From: Halobacterium sp. DL1
GTDB lineage: Archaea > Halobacteriota > Halobacteria > Halobacteriales > Halobacteriaceae
DNA length: 64,000 nucleotides
Direction: 5' to 3'
NCBI GenBank assembly: GCA_000230955.3
Contig: CP007060.1
Coordinates: forward strand, 2,424,216-2,488,215
The notes beneath the pieces are model-generated. The model ran no database searches, was not told where the DNA came from, and saw only the letters and a program-made list of their open reading frames with translations. The stretch's first letter is position 1. Every line of letters begins with the position of its first letter. Shown piece by piece: positions 33,953 to 42,616 of this stretch. The position numbers and the translations under genes were made by a program.

Positions 33953-35407
33953 GATGTCCACCAGTTCGACGCGTTCTGGAACCAGCGCGAGCGCCGAGTC
34001 GGGCCAGCCGCGGTGGCCGAGCGTGAACGACGCCTTCGGGTTCGCCTCGGCGAGTCGGCGGACGCCCTCGGCGGCGGCCTCGAAGCCGGCGCGGTCCATC
34101 CGGTCGGGCGTCTCCGCGGTCAGGGGGTAGGTCGTCGACAGCGCGCGGGGGTACGGGCCGAACGGCGGGTCGACGTTCCACCACTCGTCGAAGCGGTTGC
34201 TGCCCGAGCCCTCCGTGAGGAGGACGTCGCCGGAGACGTCGAGGCGTTCGAGGCGGCGGTGGTGGCGCAGCACCTCTGGGCGGCGCGCGCTGTCCGCGGA
34301 GGTGTACCGGAAGGCGTCCTTGCTCGCGGGGTCCGAGGCCTCCAGCTGGTCGGCGTGGTCGAGGAGCGCGCGGTAGCCGTCGAGGGAGTCGGGGTGGGCG
34401 TGCGCGCGGGATTCGACGAGTTCCATGAGGTTCCCGGACTTGATGGCCTGCTTGACGCGGCGGATCTCCCCGAAGGAGACGTAGAGGTTGTGCTCGGCGA
34501 GCAACTGCTCTCGGTCGACGGCGCTCATCCCCTGGACCTCCGGGGGCGTGTGGTCGGCGCAGACCGGGCAGTCACAGGGGAAGTAGTGGAGATCGTCGAG
34601 GTGCTCCGTGCCGTCCACCGTGAGGTAGCGGTCGTCGCGGGCGTAGATGGCGTACGCCGCGGAGTCGAAGAGGTCACAGCCCAGCGCGGCGGCGAGCGCG
34701 AACATCATCGGGTGACCGGCGCCGAACAGGTGGACGGGCGCGTCCCGGCCGAGGCCGCGTTTCGCCGCGAGGACGGCCTCGGTCATGTCGTCGTAGCGGT
34801 ACTGGTTCATCAGCGGCACGACCGCGCCGACCGGGAACAGGTCGAGGCCGGTGCCGTAGGCGTGTCGGCCGGCCTCCTCACGGAGTTCCGGGTACGTCGA
34901 CCCCTGGACGGGCGCGTTGACGAGCATATCGCCGACGTCGACGGTCGCCGCGAGTTCGAGGCGCTCCTGCGTGGTGGCGAGTTCCGTCTCGGCCTGCTCG
35001 CGGTCGGCGTCCGGCGGCGTCGGGATGTCGACGGGCGTCCCGACGTCGCTCCCGATGTCGTACTGGAACTGGAGAATCTCCTCGGTGTGAGTGTCTATCT
35101 CGCCGTACTCCGCGAGCTGGAAGCTCCCGGAGTCAGTCATGATGGCGCCGTCGAAGCCCAGCATCTCGTGGAGCCCCTCGTCGAGCGCGCGCTCGTTCAG
35201 CTCGGGGTCGTTCTTCACGATGTAGGAGTTCGTGATGAGCATCTCCGCGCCGAAGTCGGGGAACCGCGAGGGCTCGACGGTGATCAGGTTCGGGTTGACG
35301 ACGGGCATCAGCGTCGGCGTCTCCACGGTCACGCCGGCCCGCGGAATCTCGAGTTCGCCGATGCGGCCGGCGCCGTCCTGGGCGCCGACCTCGAATACCG
35401 CTCTCAT
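33935..35407 (-). CDS. tgtA: tRNA-guanine(15) transglycosylase (archaeosine TGT)
   Basis: A 490-residue archaeal TGT that replaces guanine-15 by preQ0 in tRNA. The nucleophile Asp92 is in IMTDSGSFQ. The zinc ligands are C278, C280, C283 and H306 ([20 protein letters not shown]). The [16 protein letters not shown] and [15 protein letters not shown] substrate-site segments are complete. The C-terminal domain ends without a PUA of the ArcS type. This is the first enzyme of the archaeosine route completed by ArcS and RaSEA in this window. A 61-residue gene lies just upstream on the same strand. Confidence 0.94.
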   Translation of the reverse strand: MRAVFEVGAQDGAGRIGELEIPRAGVTVETPTLMPVVNPNLITVEPSRFPDFGAEMLITNSYIVKNDPELNERALDEGLHEMLGFDGAIMTDSGSFQLAEYGEIDTHTEEILQFQYDIGSDVGTPVDIPTPPDADREQAETELATTQERLELAATVDVGDMLVNAPVQGSTYPELREEAGRHAYGTGLDLFPVGAVVPLMNQYRYDDMTEAVLAAKRGLGRDAPVHLFGAGHPMMFALAAALGCDLFDSAAYAIYARDDRYLTVDGTEHLDDLHYFPCDCPVCADHTPPEVQGMSAVDREQLLAEHNLYVSFGEIRRVKQAIKSGNLMELVESRAHAHPDSLDGYRALLDHADQLEASDPASKDAFRYTSADSARRPEVLRHHRRLERLDVSGDVLLTEGSGSNRFDEWWNVDPPFGPYPRALSTTYPLTAETPDRMDRAGFEAAAEGVRRLAEANPKASFTLGHRGWPDSALALVPERVELVDISPEGE

Positions 35408-35440
35408 TGCACCGGGCTACCCGCCCACCGCGCGTAAGGG

Positions 35441-35626
35441 TTACTGTCCGCGCTCCCCGGCCGTCTCCACGTAGAAGACGCGCTCCCGGGGGATGCGGCG
35501 CACCGTGTCGCCGTCCCCCGCCCGGATGAGCCAGTGGTCCGTGTCCTCGTCGAAACGGAGGTTCGCGTCCGCCGTCTGCCAGTCCGTCACGCCGCCCTGC
35601 GGGTCCTCGTAGACGATGACGCCCAT
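35441..35626 (-). CDS. small conserved soluble protein upstream of tgtA, unknown
   Basis: A 61-residue acidic protein, MGVIVYEDPQGGVTDWQTADANL..., with predicted beta strands around WLIRAGDGDTVRRIPRERVFYVE. The start lies on the ATG at 35626. It is 33 bases upstream of tgtA and may be co-transcribed with it. The small size and mixed strand pattern suggest a compact beta domain. No family is recognised. Confidence 0.65.
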   Translation of the reverse strand: MGVIVYEDPQGGVTDWQTADANLRFDEDTDHWLIRAGDGDTVRRIPRERVFYVETAGERGQ

Positions 35627-35705
35627 GTTCGTTCGGGTGTCTCACTTCTCTGTGTTAAGTGTCGCCGTCGGATTCTCACGAGAACTGCTTCGGCGTGAAC
35701 ACCTC

Positions 35706-35810
35706 GAAAGCCCCGAGGCTGTGAACTCGGGGGACTCGCTGCGCTCCTCAGTCACTTCGTTCCCTGCGGTGCTTGCGTCATCCGCCTTCGTTCACAGCCT
35801 CGCCCCTTTC
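35706..35810 (-). repeat. long hairpin element, GAAAGGGGC...GGGGCTTTC family, copy 2a
   Basis: Read on the minus strand: GAAAGGGGC (35810-35802), stem GAGGCTGTGAAC (35801-35790), a 63-base loop, stem GTTCACAGCCTC (35726-35715), GGGGCTTTC (35714-35706). The two stem arms are perfectly complementary over 12 bases. The loop carries GACGCAAGCACCGCA and GAGGAGCGCAGCGAGTCCC, which recur in the copy at 57504. It lies head to head with copy 2b, separated by 42 bases containing ATTGACCAGCCGG. No protein-coding frame is supported here. Confidence 0.8.
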
Positions 35811-35852
35811 GGTCCGCCCGTCGCCTATTGACCAGCCGGTCACGGGTGGACT

Positions 35853-35952
35853 GAAAGGGGCTGGTAGCTGGACCCGGCCCCGACGACGCAAGCACTCGAC
35901 CGTAGGGAGAGCGCGCAGCGAGTCGCGGACGGTCCAGCTACCAGGGGCTTTC
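35853..35952 (+). repeat. long hairpin element, GAAAGGGGC...GGGGCTTTC family, copy 2b
   Basis: GAAAGGGGC (35853-35861), stem TGGTAGCTGGAC (35862-35873), a 58-base loop, stem GTCCAGCTACCA (35932-35943), GGGGCTTTC (35944-35952). The stem is a perfect 12 bp but unrelated in sequence to that of copy 2a. The loop keeps GACGACGCAAGCAC and GCGCAGCGAGTC. Together with copy 2a it fills the intergenic region between the small gene at 35441 and the NUDIX gene at 36005. The remaining bases of that region (35627-35705, 35953-36004) show nothing else recognisable. Confidence 0.8.
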
Positions 35953-36004
35953 GAAGAGTTCCCCAAGGAGGCTGCATCGCTCGAAAACAAGTCGGAGACG
36001 AAAA

Positions 36005-36544
36005 CTAGCCCAGTTCGTACTGCAGCACGCCGAGCGCCGTCCGACCGTCCAGCAGGTCACCGTCACGGACGGCCGTGAGCAGGTCGTCGTAGGACTCCGT
36101 CGTCACGCGAATCGCCTCGTTGAAGTCGAGGTCCTGCTCCGCTGTTGGTTCACAACCCCGTGCGACGAAGTAGTGGTGAACGGCGTTCGAGATGCCGTTG
36201 GCGGGTTCGTAGGTGGCGAAGCGCTCGACGGTGTCGGCCTCGTAGCCCGTCTCCTCGCGGAGTTCGCGCCGGGCCGCGACGGCGAGCTCCTCGTCGCCCT
36301 CGACGCCGCCAGCGGGGAGCGCGCGGTTGACGCGTTCGACTGCCTGGCGCCACTCCTCGACGAGCACGACGTCGCCGTCCGGCGTGAACGCCAGCAGGAC
36401 GACAGCGGGGTCGTCGACGAGGTAGTCGAAGTCCGTCTCCGTGCCGTCCGGCAGGCGGACGTCCTCGGTGACGATGTCGAAGCCCGGGCACTCGTAGGCG
36501 ACCTGGCGGTTCGTCGTCTCCCACGCGAGCGGGTCGTCGGTCAT
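36005..36544 (-). CDS. NUDIX hydrolase (ADP-ribose pyrophosphatase-like)
   Basis: A 179-residue NUDIX protein. The full NUDIX box GX5EX7REUXEEXGU is visible as GGVEGDEELAVAARRELREETGY. The N-terminal ECPGFDIVTEDVRLPDGTETDFDYLV and the VVLLAFTPDGDVVLVEEWRQAVERV segment, ending in LPAGG, resemble ADP-sugar pyrophosphatases. It hydrolyses a nucleoside diphosphate linked to another moiety; the exact substrate cannot be read. It lies 51 bases downstream of a P-loop kinase gene on the same strand. Confidence 0.88.
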   Translation of the reverse strand: MTDDPLAWETTNRQVAYECPGFDIVTEDVRLPDGTETDFDYLVDDPAVVLLAFTPDGDVVLVEEWRQAVERVNRALPAGGVEGDEELAVAARRELREETGYEADTVERFATYEPANGISNAVHHYFVARGCEPTAEQDLDFNEAIRVTTESYDDLLTAVRDGDLLDGRTALGVLQYELG

Positions 36545-36595
36545 GCGCGAGCGTTCGCCGGGGTGCGAGAAAAGCGTGGCGCGACGGCGTGGCGT

Positions 36596-37132
36596 CTACA
36601 GCAGCGCCTCAACCTGCGCGAGCGTCTCGTCGAGGCGACCCGAGTTGTCGACGCGTGCGAACGGGCCGGCGATGGGTTCGAACTCCTCGCGGTACTGCTG
36701 GTGGATCTCGAAGTCGGCGTCGCTGGCGTCGCCGGTTCGCGCGCGGATGCGCTCGCGGACGACGTTCTCCTCGCAGGTGACCCTGACGAGTGAGAGCGGG
36801 ACACCGACCTCCTGGGCGGTGCGGCGGGCGTCGCCGCGGTGCTCGCGGTACGTGAACGTCCCGTCGAGGACCACGGAGCGGCGCTGACGGAGCGTCTCTT
36901 TCGCGCGGGCGAACAGTTCGTCGTAGACGGCCTCGCGCTCCTCGGGGGTGTAGTCGGGGTCCGGGAACAGTTCCTTGCGGACGACGTCCGTGCGGAGCAG
37001 GCGGCCGTCGAGGGCGTCGGCGGCGTGCTCGGAGACGGTCGTCTTCCCGACGCCCGGGAGCCCGCACACCACGAGGAGGTACGGGCCACGGCGCGTGGTC
37101 GCTGCGTCCCTGGCGGCGCGCTCTCCGCTCAC
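36596..37132 (-). CDS. P-loop kinase-like ATPase (AAA_33 type)
   Basis: A 178-residue single-domain P-loop protein. Walker A is GLPGVGKTT (residues 24-32). RLLRTDVVRKELFPD (the RTD/R-K motif) and SVVLDGTFTYREHRGDARR follow, then the LID-like CEENVVRERIRART. This pattern is of the small-molecule or nucleic-acid-end kinases annotated as AAA_33 or adenylylsulfate-kinase-like. The phosphate acceptor is unknown. It is part of a minus-strand run with the duplicated protein (37211) and NUDIX. Confidence 0.8.
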   Translation of the reverse strand: MSGERAARDAATTRRGPYLLVVCGLPGVGKTTVSEHAADALDGRLLRTDVVRKELFPDPDYTPEEREAVYDELFARAKETLRQRRSVVLDGTFTYREHRGDARRTAQEVGVPLSLVRVTCEENVVRERIRARTGDASDADFEIHQQYREEFEPIAGPFARVDNSGRLDETLAQVEALL

Positions 37133-37210
37133 GGTAATCGAGTGGGAAACGGCACGCCCGGAATATGAAACTGTGGAATCGCGGTGCCGCGTGGGACGCC
37201 GGAACGCCCC

Positions 37211-37933
37211 CTACAGCGTGACGGCGTCGAGGTCCTCGCCCAGTTCGGCGACGTCCTCGTTGAACGCCGCGACGAACCCGCCGAACGACTCGGCATACGC
37301 CCGCACGTCCCGGGCCGAGGGGGCGCCGTACTGCGAGACAACGTAGACGCCGCCCTCGCCACCGACGCGCACGTAGGAGGCGCGGTCCGCCTCCCGTTTC
37401 AGCTCCCAGCGCGTCCCGTCCACGGACGCCGCGAACGACCCGTACTCCGAGTTCTCGACGCGGTAGAGCGTGCCCGCCATCTGGTTGGCGGCCTCCCGAA
37501 TCCGCGTGACGATGGCGTCCCGGGCCTCCACGACGGACTCCCCCGTCTCCACGTCCGGGAAGTCGGTCGGGACGTCGTCGAGGACGCCGTCGAGACCGCG
37601 CACGTAGTCGTTGAACGCCGCGACGAAGTCGGCGTAGTGTGCCATCGCCGTCGCCAGCGGCTCTGGCTCCGGCGGTTGCTGCGTGGAGATGACGTAGACG
37701 TCGACGCCGGCCCGCCCCTCGAAGCGGAGGAACTCGATGTCGCCGGCCTCGTACTTCAGCGTCCACTCGCCGCCGTCGGTGTTGAACGACTCTCGACCGT
37801 AGTCCCCGCCACGCAGGCGCGCGAGTTCACGGGCGGCCTGCCCCGCGTGCTGACGCACCCGTTCGACAACCTCGTCGCGGTGCTCGCGGACCGCCTCGGT
37901 CTCCGTCAGGTCCGCGTCCAGTCCCTCTATCAT
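37211..37933 (-). CDS. internally duplicated protein, unknown
   Basis: A 240-residue soluble acidic protein composed of two similar halves (about 13-115 and 132-238). Paired segments: DEVVERVRQHAGQAARELARL vs DAIVTRIREAANQMAGTLYRV; GGEWTLKYEAGDIEFLRFEG vs GTRWELKREADRASYVRVGG; GVDVYVISTQQPPEPEPLA vs GVYVVSQYGAPSARDVRA; YADFVAAFNDYVRGLDGVLD vs FGGFVAAFNEDVAELGEDLD. Each half has a helix, three or four strands and a helix. No known domain is recognised. It lies downstream of the frameshifted histidine kinase gene and upstream of the P-loop kinase. Confidence 0.7.
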   Translation of the reverse strand: MIEGLDADLTETEAVREHRDEVVERVRQHAGQAARELARLRGGDYGRESFNTDGGEWTLKYEAGDIEFLRFEGRAGVDVYVISTQQPPEPEPLATAMAHYADFVAAFNDYVRGLDGVLDDVPTDFPDVETGESVVEARDAIVTRIREAANQMAGTLYRVENSEYGSFAASVDGTRWELKREADRASYVRVGGEGGVYVVSQYGAPSARDVRAYAESFGGFVAAFNEDVAELGEDLDAVTL

Positions 37934-37995
37934 CGCTCGGAGGGAGGGGCGGCAGGCGGATAACGACGTTGGACGCGGCCCCGTCGCCCTCCCAG

Positions 37996-40331
37996 CTAGG
38001 CGGTCGGCTCGTGGTCGGGGAGCGTCACGACGAACGTCGACCCCTCGCCGGGTTCCGAGTCGACCCGGATGTCGCCGTCGTGGTTCTCGACGATCTCCTG
38101 GCAGAGCGAGAGCCCGATGCCCGTCCCGGAGTACTCGTCGCTGTGGTGGAGCCGCTTGAACACCTCGAAGATGCGGTCGTTGTACTCGGGGTCGATGCCG
38201 ATGCCGTCGTCGGCGACCGAGAGCGCCCAGGCGTCCTGGCAGCGCTCGGCGGTGACCTCGACGCGGGGCGGGTCGTCCCCGCTGTACTTCACGGCGTTCG
38301 AGACGAGGTTGCGGAACAGCTGTTCGAGCTGGTCGGGGTCGGCCTGCACGGTCGGCAGGTCCGCGACGTCGACGTCGGCGTCAGTCTCCTCGACCTGCAC
38401 CTGGAGGTCCCCGACGACCCGGTCGAGGACGGCCCCGCAGTCCACCGACTCGAAGGTCCCGTCGGACTGCTCGACCCGCGAGTACGCGAGGAGGTCGTCG
38501 ACCATATCGCGCATCCGGTCGGCGCCGTCGACGGCGAAGTCGATGTACTCCCCGGCCTCCTCGTCGAGTTCGTCGGCGTAGCGGTCCTCGAGCAAGCGGA
38601 CGTAACTGGAGACCATCCGCAGGGGCTCCTGGAGGTCGTGGGAGGCGGCGTAGGCGAACTGTGTGAGGCGGTCGTTGGACTGCTGGAGCTGGTCGACCGT
38701 CTTCTCGAGGACGACTCCGCGTTCCTTCTGCTCGGTGACGTCGCGGGTCAGCGCCACGTGTGAGGTCGAGCCGTCGGGGTGGCACAGCGGCGCCGCGTGC
38801 GTCTCCATGTTGCGGCGCGTTCCCTCCAGGCCGACGACGTCGTACTCGAAGGTCCCGCTCTCACCGCTACAGATCCGCTCGTTGAACTGGCGGAACGACT
38901 CCCGATGTTCGGAGGCGACGAAGTCGTAGATGGACGTGCCGACCACGTCGGCTTCCGCGTCGGCTTCCAGCAACTGCACGCCGGCGGGGTTCACCTGTAG
39001 CATGGTGCCGTCCTCGTCGAGGGTCTTGATGCACTCGGGCGCCGTCTCGACGAGCGCGCTCATGTACTGTTCGCGCTCGCGGAGTTCCTGCTCGTGGCGC
39101 TTGCGTTCGAGTTCGTACTGCACCACTGGCCCATCAGGTGGTGGAACGTGCGCTCGTCCTCGGAGAAGGGCTCCGCCTTCGGCTCCGAGGAGACGAAGAA
39201 CAGCGACCGGTCGTGGTCGTCGGCGAGGCCGATGCGGGTGCCGAGGTAGGCGTTCACCTCGAACTCCTCGTAGGCGCGCGCGTCGCCGAAGCCGTCCTCG
39301 ACGGGGTCCGTGACGCTCGCCGTCTCCCCCTCGTCGGTGAGCACCCGGCAGTACGTCTCCGAGAGGTCGGCTCTGGCGCCGGGTTGGAGGTGATCGTGGT
39401 CCCCGCTGACGGCCTCCACCTCGAAGAAGTCGGTGTCGGTATCGATGCCCGCGAGGCCACCGAGTTCGAGGTCGAAGCGCTCGCAGCCCAGTTCGAACAC
39501 GTCCTGGAGTTTCTCCTCGAACGAGCGGTCCGTGTCGGCGGCGAGTTCGTAGAGGGTCCGCTGGTAGCGCTCGCGCTCCTGGAGTTCCGCCTTCGCCGCC
39601 GAGCGCTCTCGCAGCGTCCGCAGCATGCGGTCGGTCTCGTTGGCGGGTTGCTCCGGGCCGAAGAACTCCTCTGGCGGCGAGTAGTAGACGTTTTGGGAGA
39701 CGACGGTGCCGTGGACGAGGTAAGGGTGCGTGCGGACGATGTCCCGGACGACCTCCGGGGAGAACCGCTCGCGGTTGTACTGGCAGAGCGCCATACCGTC
39801 CGCCTCGGGGAGTAGCTGGTTGAGTTTCGCCTCGTACTCGACGAGGTCCTCCACGTCCGGTTCGTCGCCGAACACCCACGTCATCTCGCCGGTCACACGT
39901 AGCGCCTCGAACTCCTCGGTGGCGTCCGCGATGGTCGCCTCGAGGAACGCGAGCATGTCGTCCGGGTGGAAACTGCCGTCCCGGAGGTAGGTCTCCTCCT
40001 TGGTGAGCACGGAGAGCGCGCCCGAGTCGAGGGCGGCGTCGACGTCGATGCCGCGGGCCGACATCTCCGCCAGCACGTCGGCCCGGGAGTGCTCGTCGGC
40101 GATGTAGAGACACTGCTCGTCGGCGTCGAGACCTTGCTGCACGAACGGGACGGCGGCGTCGAACTGCTCCCCGCGGCCCTCGTAGATGAGCGCGAGGTGG
40201 TCGTTCGAACAGCCGCCCTCCGGGAGTGGCTCGACCGGCCCCTGGAACGCCGGACTCTGGCGAAGCGCCTCCAGCCCGCTCCGGGGACCGACGCCTCCCC
40301 CCTCGGTACGGCGGTCGACCTGGTGACTCAT
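37996..40331 (-). pseudogene. MEDS-GAF-PAS histidine kinase gene with a single frameshift
   Basis: Two overlapping frames together encode one kinase of about 778 residues. The 5' part (from ATG 40331) holds a MEDS domain (NDHLALIYEGRGEQFDAAVPFV...) and a GAF-like domain up to EDERTFHHLMGQW. The 3' part resumes at VQYELERKRHEQELREREQYMS with PAS (ALVETAPECIKTLDEDG), HisKA (AASHDLQEPLRMVSSYVRLL) and HATPase (NLVSNAVKYSGDD, DDGIGI, GTGIGLSL). The frame break is near 39121-39127, where CAGTGGTGCAG reads as QW-VQ only if one G is added. Either a real inactivation or a sequencing error. MEDS domains are sensory modules of haloarchaeal and methanogen kinases. Confidence 0.85.
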
Positions 40332-40509
40332 TAAATCGCTTAGTTGCGTGAACTGGTTAAGTTTGACCGTCGGTGTGGAAGTGTCCCACACCGAGGTGGT
40401 CGCTCCCGCCGGGCCGCCGTCCGCGGTAGTCTCTCGTGTCGGCTTCGCCCCCGCGTTCCACCGGCCACCTGTCAGAAGGTTCTTTGTCCGGACCGATGAA
40501 TCTGGCAGT

Positions 40510-40989
40510 ATGAGTACAGCGGAACTGGACGCGGTCGACCGCGGAATCCTCCACCACTTGCAGGAAGACGCGCGGAACCTGACGCCCGTCGACATCGCGA
40601 GGGAACTCCCCGTCTCTGAGGGGACGGTCCGCAACCGAATCAAGCGCATGGAGGAAGCCGGCGTCATCCGAGGGTACGTCCCGCACCTCGACTACGAGGC
40701 GGCGGGGTTCCCGCTGAAGGTCGCGTTCACCTGTACGGCCCCCGTCTCGGACCAGGAACTCCTGGCGGAGGCGGCCCTCGACACCCACCGCGTCGTCAAC
40801 GTCCAGGAGATGGTGTCGAGTCGGGGCAACGTCCGCGTCGTCGGCGTCGCCGCCGACCTCGGCGAACTGATGGAACTCGCGGAGGACCTCATCGAAGCGG
40901 GACTGGAGATCGAGGAGCAGACGCTCATGCGCCACGAACACGTCCAGCCGTTCAACCACTTCGGCGAGAACGCAGCGGAGCAGAACTGA
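40510..40989 (+). CDS. Lrp/AsnC family transcriptional regulator
   Basis: A 159-residue Lrp/AsnC protein. An N-terminal winged helix-turn-helix (about 3-60: LDAVDRGILHHLQEDARNLTPVDIARELPVSEGTVRNRIKRMEEAGVI) is followed by a RAM-type effector domain (GFPLKVAFTCTAPVSDQELL, VVNVQEMVSSRGNVRVVGVA). The acidic C-terminus is unremarkable. It is divergent from the frameshifted histidine kinase with 178 bases between, and may share a control region with it. The target genes are unknown. Confidence 0.9.
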   Translation: MSTAELDAVDRGILHHLQEDARNLTPVDIARELPVSEGTVRNRIKRMEEAGVIRGYVPHLDYEAAGFPLKVAFTCTAPVSDQELLAEAALDTHRVVNVQEMVSSRGNVRVVGVAADLGELMELAEDLIEAGLEIEEQTLMRHEHVQPFNHFGENAAEQN

Positions 40990-41070
40990 GTCGTATATTT
41001 CGATATAATACTTTCGGAATATTCAATCAGGGTACGAAACACTGCATCTGGTCGTAAATACCACAGTGTG

Positions 41071-41077
41071 TTTATAC
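41071..41077 (+). promoter_or_regulatory. TATA box of the HalOD1 gene
   Basis: TTTATAC lies 27 bases before the ATG at 41104, the spacing expected for a leaderless haloarchaeal transcript. The 80 bases further upstream (40990-41070) are unusually AT-rich, with several more TATA-like stretches such as TATAATAC. Confidence 0.6.
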
Positions 41078-41103
41078 GTACCCGTGTCGTGGGTGCTGAT
41101 ATA

Positions 41104-41667
41104 ATGACGAGGGAAGGCGTAGTCGGTCCACCCAGACGGGCAACAGACCGCGCCAGTGACACGGTCGTCAATGCTGTCGCCAGACGGGACGGCACCGACC
41201 CGACGGCACTACCGCCGCTGTTCGACGCCATCGAACCGGACAGTCTGGACGCGCTCACTTCGAGGGCCGACGAAAGCGACGTCCTCGTCTCCTTCCAGTA
41301 CGCTGGCTACGACGTCCGCGTGACCGGCCCGACAGACGTCACTGTCTCAGTCATCGATGACTGGGGCGACGGACAGTTCGGCGCTGGTCTGTGCCAACTG
41401 CGGAGCGTCACTCCAGTTCGACGTCACGTACCCCGTCGTCGCCCAGAAACGCAACGGCGACATCCAGTACCACTCGTTCTGCGACGACGACTGCCGCGAG
41501 GAGTGGCGCGGCGGCCGGTAGCCGAGGCGGAACCTACGGTCGGAACTCCCCGTCGACGAGGTTCCTGGCAGTCTTCGTCACGTAGTCGACCAGCGGCGGG
41601 AACCCGGAGTCGTCGCCCGCCTCGACTCGGCTCCGGTGGAGGTCCTCCCAGACCGTCGCGAGCATGA
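41104..41667 (+). CDS. HalOD1 output-domain protein, 3' end doubtful
   Basis: The frame encodes 187 residues. Residues about 20-85 form a HalOD1 domain (TVVNAVARRDGTDPTALPPLFDAIEPDSLDALTS... VLVSFQYAGYDVRVTGPTDVTVS), a haloarchaeal output domain of two-component signalling. After VIDDWGDG (41360) the frame turns into an Arg/Pro-rich tail (VRRHVPRRRPETQRRHPVPL...) that overlaps a different real gene (41357-41521) and the antisense end of the kinase at 41534. The natural stop was probably lost by a frameshift near 41350; the ATGA at 41357 is where a coupled stop would be expected. The N-terminal domain is solid, the tail is not. Confidence 0.7.
   Translation: MTREGVVGPPRRATDRASDTVVNAVARRDGTDPTALPPLFDAIEPDSLDALTSRADESDVLVSFQYAGYDVRVTGPTDVTVSVIDDWGDGQFGAGLCQLRSVTPVRRHVPRRRPETQRRHPVPLVLRRRLPRGVARRPVAEAEPTVGTPRRRGSWQSSSRSRPAAGTRSRRPPRLGSGGGPPRPSRA
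41357..41521 (+). CDS. 54-residue zinc-knuckle protein
   Basis: A short gene starting MTGATDSSALVCANCGASLQ and ending ...FCDDDCREEWRGGR. It has four cysteines in two knuckles, CANC (about 12-15) and CDDDC (about 42-46), separated by a beta-rich segment (FDVTYPVVAQKRNGDIQYHSF). This is the treble-clef/zinc-ribbon pattern common in small haloarchaeal zinc proteins. It starts inside the HalOD1 frame and stops 13 bases before the convergent APH-like gene. The Cys spacing is what shows this frame to be real rather than the HalOD1 tail. Confidence 0.75.
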   Translation: MTGATDSSALVCANCGASLQFDVTYPVVAQKRNGDIQYHSFCDDDCREEWRGGR

Positions 41668-42616
41668 ACGCCGCGTGCGCGAGGTAGTAGTCCACGTCCT
41701 CGACGTCGAACCCCGTCGCCGCCTCGTAGCGAGCGACCAGTTCCCGCCTGCTCGGCGTCCCGGGGTCGCTCGTGAACGGCGCCAACCCGTTCTCCTCGAC
41801 GTCCCGCAACTGTTCGAGCGCCTCCTCGTCCGGATGGCGTGCCCCGAGTTCGTCCAGCGACGGCGTCGTGTCGCCCTCGTCGCGCCACCGCAACAGCAGG
41901 TAGCCGAGTTCCGTCAGCGGGTCGCCGAGCATCGCCGTCTCCCAGTCGAGCACGCCCGCTATCTCGGGGTCGTCGTCGCCCGCGAAGAGGACGTTCCCCG
42001 GGCGGTAGTCGCCGTGGACGAGCGTCGGCCCCGACCTGGGGGACGCGTGCTCCCGGAGCCACTCGCCCACGGACCGGAGTTCCGGAACCTCCCGGCCCGT
42101 CGCGCTCGTCGCGGCGTCGAGGCGCGCCATCGCCCGGTCAACCATCTCCGTCGGCGTCTGGCGCTCGCAGACGTCAGCGAACGGCCCGGGGTCCAGCGAG
42201 TGGATCTCCGCGAGCGTGTCTATCAGCCCCTCGGCGAGTCGCCGCCGCGACCCGGGGGTCCGGAACCGCTCGGGCAGGTCCGACCCCAGCGGCACCGCCT
42301 CGCCATCGAGGAACGTCGTCACGACGAACTCGTCGCCGAACACCGACTCGTCCTCGCAGTGCAACACGGGTTCCGGCGCGGGAACGTCGGTGTCCGCAAG
42401 GCGTTCGAGTACCCGGTACTCCGCGTCCAGGTCGACGACCAGGTCCGTCTCCCGTAGATTCCGCGGTCGCCGGAGGACGTACGCCCGCTCCTCCTCGGCT
42501 GTCGATACCGCGAGCGAGAGGTTCAGCGCCTCGTGGAGCACCTCGATGTCTACTACGTCGTCGTCGAGTTCCGCGGAGAGGTAGGATTGCAGGGCGGCAG
42601 TGTCGAGGGCAGACAT
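41534..42616 (-). CDS. aminoglycoside phosphotransferase-like (APH) kinase family protein
   Basis: A 360-residue APH/choline-kinase-fold protein. Visible motifs are the N-lobe (AYVLRRPRNLRETDLVVDLDAEYRVLERL), the catalytic loop LVHGDYRPGNVLFAG and the metal site VLDWETAMLGDPLTELGYLL. Close relatives include acyl-CoA-dehydrogenase-associated (ACAD10-like) kinases. The substrate is unknown. The ATG at 42616 is 29 bases after a TTTTACC box. It converges with the zinc-knuckle gene. Confidence 0.87.
   Translation of the reverse strand: MSALDTAALQSYLSAELDDDVVDIEVLHEALNLSLAVSTAEEERAYVLRRPRNLRETDLVVDLDAEYRVLERLADTDVPAPEPVLHCEDESVFGDEFVVTTFLDGEAVPLGSDLPERFRTPGSRRRLAEGLIDTLAEIHSLDPGPFADVCERQTPTEMVDRAMARLDAATSATGREVPELRSVGEWLREHASPRSGPTLVHGDYRPGNVLFAGDDDPEIAGVLDWETAMLGDPLTELGYLLLRWRDEGDTTPSLDELGARHPDEEALEQLRDVEENGLAPFTSDPGTPSRRELVARYEAATGFDVEDVDYYLAHAAFMLATVWEDLHRSRVEAGDDSGFPPLVDYVTKTARNLVDGEFRP

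Noticed and set aside
35645-36004. Plus-strand frames through the hairpin pair as small genes
   Set aside because: Their translations follow the palindromes and change completely between copies; no protein conservation between the two composite loci.
41391-41585. Third overlapping plus-strand frame in the HalOD1/zinc-knuckle region
   Set aside because: Ser/Thr/Arg-rich without motifs; the frame with the two Cys pairs explains the DNA better.
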